DNA from: Tunturiibacter empetritectus
GTDB taxonomy: Bacteria; Acidobacteriota; Terriglobia; Terriglobales; Acidobacteriaceae
Direction: 5' to 3'
Length of the DNA: 64,000 nucleotides
Assembly: GCF_013410875.1 (NCBI RefSeq)
Contig: NZ_JACCCU010000002.1
Span: 1,178,001 to 1,242,000 of the forward strand
Shown here: one piece after another, positions 1-8,950 of the stretch
How the letters are laid out: each line of letters starts with the position of its first letter
Numbering within the stretch: position 1 is the stretch's first letter
Made by a program: the position numbers and the translations under genes
The notes under the pieces: generated by a model
The model's input: only the letters and a program-made list of their open reading frames with translations
Databases searched by the model: none
Told to the model about the DNA's origin: nothing

Positions 1-317
1 TGTTGTATTCGCACCAACGCTTCGGTTTGTCTTAGGAGTTCAGCAGGGAGAACGAGAGGTGTTAGTTGGTGGATAGGTGCACCAGACGCATCCGCAGCGG
101 TTCTAACCCATTGCTTCTCTGCCTCTGGCACGGTGTAACAAACCACGATCAAAGAGTACGGCACTTCAGCTTGTCCTAGCAGGCTACGAACGCCATCTTG
201 ACCTATTGCAACCTTCACCAGAAATCCGGCTTGTTCAAGCAGCATCCTGCGAGTGTCCAGAAGCATCGCGTCATGACCATAAATCAGTATTTGGCGAGAT
301 GTTGGTGAAGAAGACAC
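1..317 (-). CDS. Pseudo-receiver (CheY-like) protein lacking the phospho-Asp, 3' end outside window
   Basis: Reading leftward from a GTG at 317, preceded by GAGAAAGAG and an upstream in-frame TGA, the protein begins VPVSSSPTSRQILIYGHDAM and stays open to the window edge. The pattern ILIYGHD...LL..TRRMLLEQAGF matches the start of a response-regulator receiver domain. The beta-3 segment reads SLIVVCYTVPEAE, so Cys stands where the phosphorylated Asp is expected and the first acidic pair is also missing. It is clearly related to the intact protein at 31369-31755, which has the same Asp-to-Cys change. It diverges from the kinase remnant at 432. It probably does not take part in phosphotransfer; its role is unknown. 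Confidence 0.6.
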   Translation of the reverse strand, partial: MSSSPTSRQILIYGHDAMLLDTRRMLLEQAGFLVKVAIGQDGVRSLLGQAEVPYSLIVVCYTVPEAEKQWVRTAADASGAPIHQLTPLVLPAELLRQTEALVRIQ

Positions 318-431
318 GGGTACTCTTTCTCAGTCTCTTGTTTTACTACACAGCTAACTTCGGGGAGGGTCTGGTCATCTTACCTGAGCAGTCCCAAGAA
401 CGTAAAACAATATGCCGTCATCTCTTGATGA

Positions 432-817
432 GATGAAGTTGGAGAAGATTCAATTACCCTAGAAGAGCTAACCACGCGGCTACAGCAAGTGGAAGACGCT
501 GTCTCTGGGAGCGCAGCCTTAGTTGAGGTTCGCGCTCATACGCGAGCGTTGATGACGGAAGTCGTCAGGCCTTTAGAGGCGATCAACAACCTTGTTTATC
601 TCGCGCTAAATGATTCTGATGATCCTGTGAAAGCGAATCTTTACATGCAAATGGCTAAGGGTCAAATTGCCTTGCTCAATGAGATCACACTATCTACGCT
701 TCGCTTCTGCGATGAGCAACCCAAAAAGTAACTGATCTCGTCTCCGAAGTTCTAGAATCGCCCCCAGCCTTAGCGCACATAAATTTCCATTTCTTGAGGT
801 GCCCCCTAGATCAGTAA
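432..817 (+). pseudogene. Frameshifted, truncated histidine-kinase remnant (HisKA-like)
   Basis: The open stretch from 432 encodes a helix resembling a HisKA dimerisation domain (PLEAINNLVYLALNDSDD, then MAKGQIALLNEITLSTLRF). It aligns with the intact kinase at 31953-32723. Where that kinase has the H-box MHEIKNPLEA, this copy has MTEVVRPLEA, so the phospho-acceptor His is Thr. The frame stops at 729-731 just after an AAAAA run. The next frame continues with VTDLVSEVLESPPALAHINF to a stop at 815-817 and still resembles the kinase family, which places a frameshift at the A-run. No ATPase domain follows. A likely original ATG at 412 (MPSSLDE) is also out of frame. This is a decayed paralogue. 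Confidence 0.6.
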
Positions 818-848
818 ACTTACCTGATAAGAAGGTCACCTGCTGAGT

Positions 849-1937
849 CTACGCTCGAACTCGCGGCAATTCTGCCCAGCGTGTGGTCCAGCGCGGCAAC
901 CGATGTTCCGCCCGAAGCTTCCAGCTCGCGGTTTTCCCTCCCGCGCTCAGAATTCGCACCGTATCACGGCCAAGGTCGGCGTTCAGTCCGTCCATGACCT
1001 TCCACACCCGTTCCCTCTTCTCGCGCTCGATGTCGTTCCAGAGCGCTGGTTGCCGCACCGTCTCAGGCAGCAGCTCTGTGATCATCACGCCGGCCTTTGC
1101 ATAGCGGAAGCCAGGACGCCACAGACGTTCGCCAAGGCGAACCGCCAGCGCGACCACCTCGCCGGTATCGTTTGTCGTTTCTACAAACCGTGCCGTCGCA
1201 CCGTTTGAGTAGAAAGGGTCATTGTTGAAGGTGTTTGTATGCATGAAGACAAACAAATTCTCCGCCGCTACCTTGTACCGGCGCATCTTCTCCGCCGCGC
1301 GGGTGGCGTAGCTTGCGATGGCCTCTCGCATTTCTGACCAGGATGTGACGGCTTTGCCAAAGCTCCGGGTAACGGCGATTCCCTTCCGCGTCGGCTCCAG
1401 CAAATCCAGCGGCAGACAGGAGATCCCGCGCAACTCATAAACCTCGCGCCCACCGGTCACCGTCATCAGCGCCCGTGCATCGTCGGCTTCGAGCGCGGCC
1501 AAGTCCGCAGCTGTCGAGACGCCTAGCTTTGCCAGCTTTGCGGCGGACGCCCCGCCGACGCCCCAGACCTCTTCTACCGGCACAGCAGACAGCAGCTCCG
1601 CCCGGACCGTAGCGGAGCGTAGATCGCAAACGCCAACATATTGCGGCCGCTTCTTTGCGATAAAGTTTCCTACCTTAGCAAGCGTCTTTGTTGGAGCAAT
1701 GCCGACGCAAGTAGGAATACCGGTCCAGCGCAGAACGCGATCGCGCAGCTCGCGCGCCATGCTCTCCACTTCTCCTTCCCGGAAGTCCGTCAAGTGCAGA
1801 AAGCTCTCGTCAATCGAGTAAGTTTCCACCGTCGGCACCATAGACGTCAGCGTGTCCCCGACCCGCCGCGACAGGTCGCCATAGAGCGCATAGTTTGAGG
1901 AGAAGACTTTAATGTTCGAGAAGATTAAGCACCTCAA
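849..1937 (-). pseudogene. umuC: UmuC-type Y-family DNA polymerase missing its N-terminus
   Basis: The protein is UmuC-like from KVFSSNYALYGDLSRRV onward. It carries the second catalytic motif ETYSIDESFLHL, the HhH region (VPVEEVWGVGGASAAKLAKL) and a UmuC-type C-terminus. Full-length UmuC has about 60 more residues at the front, including the first metal-binding Asp of FALVDCNNFY. Here only nine unrelated residues (MRCLIFSNI) precede the homology. The break, about 1910-1914, coincides with the start of a ligD fragment on the opposite strand. Without the first Asp the product cannot be an active polymerase. No umuD-like gene is next to it. Confidence 0.8.
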
Positions 1938-2157
1938 AGCGGCGAAGTGCCCCTTCGCAAATCTTCCGGAACTCTCGGAAGGCCGTTGGGGGGCCGGTCT
2001 TACCGCTGAGAAGATGAAGGAATGCGTTTGGCTGAAGCCCGAGGCCGTAGCTCAAATAGGATTTCTGGAGTGGACCGGTGCCGACCATCTGAGACACACC
2101 AAATTCGTTGCGCTTCTCGATGACAAAGACCCTAAAAAGGTTGTCAGGGAAACTTAG
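1912..2157 (+). pseudogene. 3' fragment of an ATP-dependent DNA ligase (LigD ligase domain)
   Basis: This 81-residue frame is the extreme C-terminus of a LigD-type ATP-dependent ligase. Recognisable pieces are KAAKCPFANLPE, GRWGAGLTAEKMKECVWLKP, GFLEWTGADHLRHTKFV and a terminal LLDDKDPKKVVRE. The nucleotidyl-transfer Lys motif and most of the OB fold are missing. The fragment starts exactly where the umuC remnant on the other strand loses homology, so the two were fused tail to head by a rearrangement. Non-functional. Confidence 0.75.
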
Positions 2158-2561
2158 GTAGACGTTGAGCAGTTGATCATTTTGAAATAGCAATCGGTGA
2201 CGAACCGTGACACGCCCGCGATCCTCGATGAGTGCCTTGGCGATTTGGCACACATCGAGAAGGGACCTTTGCTTTTCTGAACATCGGGCCGGATTTGCGG
2301 AGAGGAACAGGTCCGCTGAGATCCTCTCTCCCTTGTCTAGGCTTTCTTTTCTCTTTAGGGGCGTCCAGAGGGGATATTTCTCTTTCCAGAGGGTTCTCTA
2401 GCGGCAATTTGTCTTGAATTGAGGTCCGATCAGGCCAACTTCCAGATTGCCGACCATTTCTCCAGAAAATGTATCGAACCGCCAGAAGCAAGTTTCGGGT
2501 TTCCAATAGCCAATGGTTCTACTTTTCGTAATTTTGGGTTCATGGTTCGTATACCCCACGT
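2158..2561. other. Intergenic region, no gene recognised
   Basis: About 400 bp lie between the ligase fragment and the ECF sigma gene. Frames are open on both strands but none resembles a known family or has a convincing ribosome-binding site. It presumably holds the promoter of the sigma operon. Confidence 0.3.
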
Positions 2562-2594
2562 ATGTTCGATTATGAGCTGATTTCGAGGGCGTCC

Positions 2595-3149
2595 ATGGAA
2601 AGCGATCCGCAACGAATCGCGCTTGGGTTGCGACAGAGAGATGTCGCTGTCCTCGAGACGCTGGTCGAGCAATACCAATACCGGCTTGTTCGCTATCTCG
2701 TCTCCCTGTTGGGCAGACGCGATGGAGTTGACGACTTCGTGCAGGAGACGTGGCTCCGAGTCCTGGAGCGAGGTGAGTCCTACGACGGGCACTCCCGCTT
2801 TGAACCCTGGCTCTTCAGGGTGGCACGCAATATTGCTCTTGATGCCATGCGTAAGCGACCGATGTTTAACCTGGACTCAAATGAGGAGGATGGTGTTCGC
2901 TCATCGCCTGCATCCGGTGAGCCTTCGCCATACACGCTTGCGGCGCGGACACAAGATGCCGAGCGGCTTGCCCACTCTCTGCAAACTCTGGAGCCCGTCT
3001 ATCGCGAAGCCCTCGTACTGCGTTTTCAAGAAGACCTATCTCTACAGGAGATATCAGTGATTGTGGGAGCGCCGGTCTCTACCGTAGCTTCCAGAATTTA
3101 TCGAGGACTGGCAACGCTGCGGCCGCAGTTTGAGGGAGACACAGCATGA
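2595..3149 (+). CDS. ECF-type RNA polymerase sigma factor (RpoE/SigW-like)
   Basis: Region 2 is visible as LVEQYQYRLVRYLVSLLG, DDFVQETWLRVLERGESY and FEPWLFRVARNIALDAMRKR. Region 4 is visible as LEPVYREALVLRFQEDLSLQEI followed by the helix-turn-helix VIVGAPVSTVASRIYRGLATL. Length (about 184 aa) is normal for ECF sigmas. An ATG at 2562 adds 11 residues; 2595 is preferred because GAGGG lies just upstream and family members start near there. The stop overlaps the start of the anti-sigma gene (ATGA), implying translational coupling. It would redirect RNA polymerase once the membrane anti-sigma releases it; the inducing stress cannot be read from sequence. Confidence 0.9.
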   Translation: MESDPQRIALGLRQRDVAVLETLVEQYQYRLVRYLVSLLGRRDGVDDFVQETWLRVLERGESYDGHSRFEPWLFRVARNIALDAMRKRPMFNLDSNEEDGVRSSPASGEPSPYTLAARTQDAERLAHSLQTLEPVYREALVLRFQEDLSLQEISVIVGAPVSTVASRIYRGLATLRPQFEGDTA

Positions 3150-3637
3150 ATATTAACCACCACGACACTTTCCAACGCATGATCGACGAGAGTCTGGCGG
3201 GCGTCCTCTCAGCGGAGAAGGAACAATCTCTTCGCGAGCATCTCTCCACTTGCGCTACCTGCAGGGAGTATCTCAGCGCCAGCAACCGGATTATCGCGGG
3301 CCTCAGCGGTTTTTCCTTCGAGGTAAATCCAACCCTCAATGCCAGGGTTCTGGCGGCCCTCAGGCTGCAGGCGAAAGAGGGTCGTGGGATTCTTGCGCGT
3401 GACACCGGGGCAATGCGACAGCACAGCGTGCCATTCAAAAACTGGGCTGCATTTGCTGTAGCACTCTCGATGTCATTTATCGGATCGGCACTCGTATACC
3501 GGATGGCCACGCGCCTGGGGGTCCATTTTGACACTGCTCAAGTCCAGGCAGGCGTGCTCGTTTTTTGGCTACTGCCATCTCTTTGCGCAGCCTTATGTCT
3601 GCTCGCGGCCCCTGGTGAGAATCGAGGTATTGCATGA
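3146..3637 (+). CDS. Zinc-finger (zf-HC2) transmembrane anti-sigma factor
   Basis: The N-terminus carries the anti-sigma zinc motif His-x3-Cys-x2-Cys (REHLSTCATC, H32/C36/C39), which in this family binds the partner ECF sigma. Two hydrophobic segments follow (about residues 98-118 and 130-153), giving a membrane anchor with little periplasmic domain. It starts within the sigma stop codon and overlaps the next gene by four bases, so sigma, anti-sigma and the zinc-ribbon membrane protein form one operon. Held in the membrane, it should sequester the sigma factor. Confidence 0.85.
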   Translation: MNINHHDTFQRMIDESLAGVLSAEKEQSLREHLSTCATCREYLSASNRIIAGLSGFSFEVNPTLNARVLAALRLQAKEGRGILARDTGAMRQHSVPFKNWAAFAVALSMSFIGSALVYRMATRLGVHFDTAQVQAGVLVFWLLPSLCAALCLLAAPGENRGIA

Positions 3638-4104
3638 CACAGCAATCGGCGGTGCTTTTGATAGCGTTTTTGGCCGGAATTGTAGTTGCGGCTGTCTTAT
3701 TGGGAACGGCAACGCGGAAGACTTTACCCCGATGTGCAATGGGCATCGCGGCACTGGCGATCCCGATTTGGGTGCTCTATTTTGCTTCCGGCCAGGGCCG
3801 TTCCCTCCTTGCCACCAAAGGATTTCTCAGTGCGATGCCGGAAGCGCTTTGGTTTGGCTTAACGTTTGGCGTCTTCACCGCGGCTTTTTTCCTTGCCCTC
3901 GGATATATCTTCGGGGACGCAAAAAGGCGTCAGAAGCCTGCCTGGGCCTGGGTGATTGCCGCTTTCCTCATACCCAATTTCATTGGATTCATCCTTTATT
4001 TTCTGTTCCGAGGGCCTCTCCTTGGGCCTTGCAGCTCCTGTGGCAAGCCTATTCGCGGGGGAGAAGCATTCTGCAGCCACTGCGGAAACTCGCAGGGTTC
4101 TTAA
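3634..4104 (+). CDS. Four-TM membrane protein with C-terminal zinc ribbon
   Basis: Hydrophobic helices lie near residues 5-24, 34-51, 70-92 and 104-125. They are followed by a short cytoplasmic-type zinc ribbon with two Cys pairs (C133/C136 and C147/C150, PCSSCGKPI...FCSHCGN). The start overlaps the anti-sigma stop (ATGA), so it is the third gene of the sigma operon. It may help the anti-sigma factor sense the envelope, but that is inference from position. I do not recognise a named family. Confidence 0.75.
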   Translation: MTQQSAVLLIAFLAGIVVAAVLLGTATRKTLPRCAMGIAALAIPIWVLYFASGQGRSLLATKGFLSAMPEALWFGLTFGVFTAAFFLALGYIFGDAKRRQKPAWAWVIAAFLIPNFIGFILYFLFRGPLLGPCSSCGKPIRGGEAFCSHCGNSQGS

Positions 4105-4148
4105 TATCGAACGGATCACCGCTGACGATCACACAAAACGGAGGACGG

Positions 4149-4568
4149 TTGAAACGTGAACGCGCCTTACAGGTAGTGTTGGTGTTGGTGGGCTTGCTTT
4201 ACTGTTTTTGGGGTTATCTCCTGTTCGACAATCTGCGGCACGCTAAGTGGCTTAGCGGGCATAGTGACGTCATGCCGATGTTCCTGAGCCTTAACACGGC
4301 GCTTGGGGTCTGTCTGTTGTTGGCTGTTAAGCAGCCGGCCAATCATCGTTTGATGATCGCCTATGGGGCGTGGTCAAGCCTTGCCCATGCGTTCACGATG
4401 ACAATCATGTCGGCGCAGGCCGTGGCGCACGGGATGCACAGACAGGATAGTCCCCAGGACATTGTGATGTTTGTCGTGATTGGAGTCACGCTGCTTGCGC
4501 TCCTCCCGGCAAAACAAGCATCGCCGGCCGGCACGCCTATCAGTGAGCCGCGCTTTGCCGACCGCTAG
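4149..4568 (+). CDS. Small membrane protein, DUF6632-like
   Basis: A TTG start at 4149 is chosen because GGAGG sits five bases upstream; translation gives MKRERALQVVLVLVGLLYCF. The 139-residue protein has about four TM helices and conserved-looking loops (MPMFLSLNTALGVCLLLAV, YGAWSSLAHAFTM) and ends VTLLALLPAKQ. This matches my memory of DUF6632 proteins, common in Acidobacteria. The frame is open far upstream of 4149, but that part overlaps the preceding genes and is not protein-like. Function unknown. Confidence 0.65.
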   Translation: MKRERALQVVLVLVGLLYCFWGYLLFDNLRHAKWLSGHSDVMPMFLSLNTALGVCLLLAVKQPANHRLMIAYGAWSSLAHAFTMTIMSAQAVAHGMHRQDSPQDIVMFVVIGVTLLALLPAKQASPAGTPISEPRFADR

Positions 4569-4808
4569 GCATCTCGAATTTCAACTGTCGATAGCAGGTC
4601 TTAGCGCTCATTGACCCTATTCAGGTCGATGGATGTCTTCGGCAAGTTGTTGTGTAACCGGCTATGCGGACCGTTTGCAACCTCGCGTCAAGTTGCTGAC
4701 AAGCCGACTATTCGGCCAACTGAAGTGCTCTCATTTCTCGCTTTCGCGGTCTCTTCGGGGACGGTCTGTCACCCGACGCACGTATCATGTGGCATTACGA
4801 GGTGTGCG

Positions 4809-5513
4809 ATGAACGCAGGCACAGCACAGCAGTACGCGCGGTGGATCGGGGCCCTGTATGTCATCACGATCGTGGCGGGGGGATTTGGCGAGTCGCACGT
4901 GCCGAATACACTGCTCATCGCCAACGACCTGGCTGGGACCGCGCAACGGGTGGCCAGCTCGGTGGGAATCTTTCGGGCCAGCTTTGCCGCGTACCTCATC
5001 GAAGCCACCTGCGACATTACGCTTAACGTGCTGCTCTATGCGCTGCTACGCCCCGTGAGCCGTAACCTGTCGCTGCTGGGGGCGTGTTTCGGGCTGATGG
5101 GGACGGCAGTCTTTGCCGCAGGGGAAATGCTTTACTTTGCCGCAGCGCTACCGGCGTTGGATGCCGATGTCGCCCGGGTGATCTCGCCGGAGGCCAAGGC
5201 GGCGCTCACCTATCTCTGCCTCACCATCTACGGATATGGCTTCGGCATCTTCGCAACGTTCTATGGCACTGCGGCGGTGCTCCGTGGGTACTTGATTGTG
5301 CGTTCCGGCTACTTGCCGCGTGGGCTTGGCGCGATCCTCATCCTTGGCGGTGCAAGCTTCATCGCGAAGAATTTTATAGTTGTCCTCGCACCGCAGCACG
5401 ACTTGCCCTACGTGATTGTGCCCATGTTCGTGGCGATGGTCTCCCTGACGCTTTGGCTGCTGATCAAGGGAGTTGATCGCGCGCAGTGGGATGCGCCACG
5501 GACGGGAAACTAG
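4809..5513 (+). CDS. DUF4386-family membrane protein
   Basis: The start ATG at 4809 gives MNAGTAQQYARWIGALYVIT, which fits DUF4386 proteins; an upstream extension to 4611 is not hydrophobic and looks spurious. The 234 residues contain about six TM segments with the family pattern GALYVITIVAGGFGE, LLYALLRPVSRNLSLLGACF, YGYGFGIFATFYGTAAVLRG and GYLPRGLGAILILGGASF. DUF4386 proteins have no assigned role. It lies alone on the plus strand, about 240 bp after the DUF6632-like gene. Confidence 0.8.
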   Translation: MNAGTAQQYARWIGALYVITIVAGGFGESHVPNTLLIANDLAGTAQRVASSVGIFRASFAAYLIEATCDITLNVLLYALLRPVSRNLSLLGACFGLMGTAVFAAGEMLYFAAALPALDADVARVISPEAKAALTYLCLTIYGYGFGIFATFYGTAAVLRGYLIVRSGYLPRGLGAILILGGASFIAKNFIVVLAPQHDLPYVIVPMFVAMVSLTLWLLIKGVDRAQWDAPRTGN

Positions 5514-5793
5514 CTGAGCACATTCCAGGATGAATTGGCTTGATATGGCCACCTGACAATGTGGTCATTCGTACGAGAAGTCAACTACTCGTCCATGTGG
5601 AATGTGGCTCGTCGATGAGTGACTTGGCAATTTGTCGTCAACCGAGACGGATACGGTCCAGTTTGCCGAACACAGGAAAGTTGGAGATTCGATGACCTAA
5701 CGCGTTTCCTGTTATCTATCTAATCGGGCGAGCAAACCAAAATGAAGTACAAGCTTTTGATGGTAGTAAAGCGGTTCATCGACTGTATCGCTA

Positions 5794-6732
5794 TTAGATC
5801 GAGACGGCTATGTTGCGCTGGATTGCCTGCGGAGAACGTCCAAACGCCCGCAGAAATGACCGTCGCATGCGCTCTCGATTTCCGAAGCCGTTCTTCCTGG
5901 CGATCTCCTCAGCGGAGAAGCGCCCGCCTTCCATCATCAAACGAGCAGATTCTACGCGCAGCCGTTCGATTGCCTGAGCGGGAGACCGGCCTGTTTCTTC
6001 TCGAAATACTCGACTGAATTGCCGCGGACTTAGAAACGCCGCCTTCGCCAAGCCAACTACAGATAAAGGTGAGCTAAGGTTCTTTTTCGCATACGTGAGA
6101 GCGTTTTGAACGCGATCGGATTGTGCATCCAAATCAAGCAGCGTCGAAAACTGAGACTGGCCGCCTGAACGTCGATGATAGACCACCAATGTCCTGGCAA
6201 CCGCCCGAGCTATCTCGACGCCAAGATCGCTCTCCACCATCGCCAGGGCGAGATCGAGACCAGCGCTCATGCCAGCTGATGTCCATACGGGTCCGTCGGC
6301 GATAAAGATGCGATCTTCTTCCATAGCGATCCTTGGATAGCGTCGTTTCATCTCTCTTGCAGCGTTCCAATGAGTAGTTGCTCTCCGACCATCGAGCAAT
6401 CCCGCTTCCGCAAGCACCAGCGCCCCCGTACAGATCGAAGCTATCCTTCGACTTCGATGGATAGCGGATTGAAGGTACTTCACCAGGCCCGGCGTAGGGG
6501 TTGGGGGTTCGATGCCGCCGGCAACGATGATCGTGTCAAACGCGCGGCGCTTGAATGACACCGTTTGAATCTGCGAGCCCAGAGACGTAGCGATCGGACC
6601 ACCATCTTCTGAGAGCAGAGTGAGTTGGTACTCCGGTTTCCCAATTTGCCAGTTTGCGGTTTCGAATACGCTCGTGGCGGCGAAGTTGATGGGCGAAAAT
6701 GCAGGAAACATAATAAAACCGACTTTGTGCAT
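5794..6732 (-). CDS. GlxA-family AraC-type regulator (DJ-1/PfpI + AraC HTH)
   Basis: Residues about 1-170 form a DJ-1/PfpI-like domain (KVGFIMFPAFSPINF, DTIIVAGGIEPPTP, IASICTGALVLAEAGLLDGR). The nucleophile-elbow Cys is in SICTGA. Residues about 210-305 form a two-HTH AraC domain (LSVVGLAKAAFLSPRQFSRVF, AEEIARKNGFGNRERMRRSF). Length (312 aa) is typical for GlxA-type regulators. It is divergent from the NmrA-like gene at 6900 with about 170 bp between, so that gene is the likely target. No ligand can be inferred. Confidence 0.9.
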   Translation of the reverse strand: MHKVGFIMFPAFSPINFAATSVFETANWQIGKPEYQLTLLSEDGGPIATSLGSQIQTVSFKRRAFDTIIVAGGIEPPTPTPGLVKYLQSAIHRSRRIASICTGALVLAEAGLLDGRRATTHWNAAREMKRRYPRIAMEEDRIFIADGPVWTSAGMSAGLDLALAMVESDLGVEIARAVARTLVVYHRRSGGQSQFSTLLDLDAQSDRVQNALTYAKKNLSSPLSVVGLAKAAFLSPRQFSRVFREETGRSPAQAIERLRVESARLMMEGGRFSAEEIARKNGFGNRERMRRSFLRAFGRSPQAIQRNIAVSI

Positions 6733-6899
6733 TCGATTTGCTCCAGGCTCAGTCTATGCCTCTGCACACTCGAATGTCCTAAAACGTTGCTTATCCGACC
6801 CAGCGGCCATCGATAATTCAGCTACTGTTCGTTTAGGCATTAGCTATCGGAGCACAGGGAAAGATCGCTCCCTCTTCGCCTTCCCCGACTGGAGACACC

Positions 6900-7796
6900 A
6901 TGTCAAACAAGAAGATTCTAATCACGGGAGCAACGGGAGCAACGGGCAGCAGTGCCATCGAAACGCTTCTGGAGCTGAAGATACCCGTTCGAGCGTTCGT
7001 TCATAAGAGAGATGCTCGATCAGAGCAACTCAGTGCCCAGGGCGTCGAGGTTGTACAAGGTGATCTCTCTGATTTTGAGGCGGTCAGCGAAGCATTGACG
7101 GGAATAACCGGGGCCTATTTTGTTTATCCCATTCAAGTTCCAGGCCTCCTGGAGGCCACTGCCTTTTTTGCGCAGACCGCGCTCGAACAGGGTGTTGGTG
7201 CCATCGTGAACATGTCGCAGGCCTCAGCGCGAAGATCTGCGAAGAGTCACGCGGCTCAGAATCATTGGATCGCGGAGCGACTGCTGGATCGCTCAGGGGT
7301 TCCGGTCACCCATCTGCGTCCGACTTTATTTGCTGAATGGATCATGTATATGGCAGGCGCTATCCGGGATAAGAAGATCCTCCCCCTCGCATTTGGCGAC
7401 GCCCGGTACGCCCCTGTCGCAGGGGAAGACCTCGGCAGAGTCATCGCCGCCATCCTCCAGGAGCCCGCCCAACACGCCGGAAAGACCTATCCGCTCTATG
7501 GTCCCAAGGAACTGAGCCAGTACGAAATTGCGGACATGCTCACGCAGGCCTTGGGGAACAAAATCACCTACATCCCCATGGAGATCGAAGCTTTCAAGAC
7601 TCTGTTGAAAGAGTTGGGATTTACGCCGTACTTCCAACAGCACATGGGATACGTCTGCCAGGATTGCCGCGACGGAGTCTTCTCCGGAACCAACGACATG
7701 GTGAAGAAGCTCACCGGCCGGGAGCCACTCGAGATGATGGACTACATCGTCAAGAATGAATCGCTGTTTCGCGCACCCGTCGCCGAACACCAATAA
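6900..7796 (+). CDS. NmrA-like / atypical SDR NAD(P)-binding protein
   Basis: The N-terminus has a Rossmann glycine motif (ILITGATGATGSSAIETLL). The rest follows the NmrA/HSCARG/quinone-oxidoreductase-2 layout: GDLSDFEAVSEALTGITGAY, VNMSQASARRSAKSH, LRPTLFAEW and a C-terminal substrate lobe. The classical Tyr-x3-Lys pair is not evident, as expected for this branch, so it may be a redox sensor or a quinone or enone reductase. It is divergent from a GlxA-type regulator and followed 29 bp later by a YciI-like protein, so they are probably co-transcribed. Confidence 0.8.
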   Translation: MSNKKILITGATGATGSSAIETLLELKIPVRAFVHKRDARSEQLSAQGVEVVQGDLSDFEAVSEALTGITGAYFVYPIQVPGLLEATAFFAQTALEQGVGAIVNMSQASARRSAKSHAAQNHWIAERLLDRSGVPVTHLRPTLFAEWIMYMAGAIRDKKILPLAFGDARYAPVAGEDLGRVIAAILQEPAQHAGKTYPLYGPKELSQYEIADMLTQALGNKITYIPMEIEAFKTLLKELGFTPYFQQHMGYVCQDCRDGVFSGTNDMVKKLTGREPLEMMDYIVKNESLFRAPVAEHQ

Positions 7797-7825
7797 TCTG
7801 CAAGCCTTATCTACTGGAGGAAATT

Positions 7826-8116
7826 ATGAAGATAATGGCAGTCGGCACACTGGAGTCTCTCTCGCAGGAACAACGTCAGGAGTATCTACCGAAGGAAGTT
7901 CCGGCGACATTGCAACTCTATCTCGACGGAAAGATGGAGCAGTTCTGGCTGAGAGAGAAAGAGGTGGGCGTTATTTTCCTAATGAGCGTGGACTCAGTCA
8001 ACGAGGCGGACAAGCTCCTTAAAGGCCTGCCCCTTGGACAAGCCAACCTGTTGACCTTTGAGCTTATGCCGATCGGTCCTCTGCTGCCTCTCGGTATGTT
8101 GATGGCCGCAAAGTAG
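7826..8116 (+). CDS. Small dimeric alpha/beta-barrel (YciI / muconolactone-isomerase-like) protein
   Basis: The 96-residue protein starts with GGAGG nine bases upstream. It has the beta-alpha-beta pattern of the ferredoxin-like dimeric barrel superfamily (KIMAVGTLESLSQEQRQEYL, KMEQFWLREKEVGVIFLMSV, DKLLKGLPLGQANLLTFELM). A plausible role is a small isomerase or substrate-binding protein next to the NmrA-like reductase. No catalytic residue can be named confidently. Confidence 0.65.
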   Translation: MKIMAVGTLESLSQEQRQEYLPKEVPATLQLYLDGKMEQFWLREKEVGVIFLMSVDSVNEADKLLKGLPLGQANLLTFELMPIGPLLPLGMLMAAK

Positions 8117-8163
8117 CAACGATGTAGCGAGAAGTCATATGGATCAGTAACCAGGAATTGCAA

Positions 8164-8895
8164 ATGACCTCCACACTCTTTCTCGGATTCGTGGCGCTGA
8201 TGACAACGTTCGTCGTCGCGCTGATCGACCGCTACATCAATCGTCGGGCCGCAGTCCGTTTGCTGGCTGGTCTCCTCGTATGGTTTCTCTACGCCGGCCT
8301 GATGGCACACTTTGGCATTCTCAGTAATTCGGAGACACGGCCACCAGGAATCGCTTTCATCGTCGGTCCTGTTCTTCTGTTCCTCATCTTTTTCATTGTG
8401 CAACCGTCTGCCAGCACGCAGGCCGTACTAGCCTTTCCGCTCTGGTTAATCCTGGGCACACAATGCTTTCGCATCGGCGTGGAGTTGTTCCTGCATCAGC
8501 TCTGGATCGAGGGCCTGGTGCCCAGGATGATGACCTTCGCTGGAGCAAACATCGACATCTATATAGGACTGTCAGCACCCGTTATCGCATGGTTGTCCAC
8601 ACGTGGGCGATGGGGACTCAAATTCGCAAGTGCTTGGAACATCCTCGGGCTTCTCGCACTATTGAATGTTGTGACTCGCGCCATACTGACAGCTCCCGGA
8701 CCACTCCATCTTATCCACTCGGAAATTCCCGATCGAATGATAAGTACATTTCCGTTTCTATTGATTCCAGGATTCTTTGTACCGCTTGCCGTCGTTCTGC
8801 ATTTACTTGCAATTCGCGCCATTAACAGTCGATTAAGCACGGGGAATGGAACAAATCCTATCGATGCGATACGAGTCCGAGCGAACTCGCGGTGA
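8164..8895 (+). CDS. Polytopic membrane protein, unknown function
   Basis: ATG 8164 is preferred over TTG 8158 because AGGAA lies at the right distance. The 243-residue protein has about six strongly hydrophobic segments (TLFLGFVALMTTFVVALI, LLAGLLVWFLYAGL, AFIVGPVLLFLIFFIV, LAFPLWLILGTQ, LGLLALLNVVT, FPFLLIPGFFVPLAVVLHLL). The C-terminus is hydrophilic and about 55 bp before the next gene's start. I do not recognise the family. Confidence 0.65.
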   Translation: MTSTLFLGFVALMTTFVVALIDRYINRRAAVRLLAGLLVWFLYAGLMAHFGILSNSETRPPGIAFIVGPVLLFLIFFIVQPSASTQAVLAFPLWLILGTQCFRIGVELFLHQLWIEGLVPRMMTFAGANIDIYIGLSAPVIAWLSTRGRWGLKFASAWNILGLLALLNVVTRAILTAPGPLHLIHSEIPDRMISTFPFLLIPGFFVPLAVVLHLLAIRAINSRLSTGNGTNPIDAIRVRANSR

Positions 8896-8950
8896 GCATC
8901 CGTTTGAAGATCGCGAATCAGATTTACAAATCTCGCATAAGGAGCGTGCT

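Noticed and set aside
206..436. 76-residue plus-strand frame at the window start
   Set aside because: It is antisense to the pseudo-receiver gene for half its length and has no family resemblance.
2177..2506. 109-residue minus-strand frame before the sigma gene
   Set aside because: Low-complexity basic sequence, no RBS and no family match.
3528..4148. Long open frame upstream of the DUF6632-like gene
   Set aside because: It overlaps the anti-sigma and zinc-ribbon genes in another frame, and its composition (Cys/Arg/Phe-rich) is not protein-like; only the part from TTG 4149 is kept.
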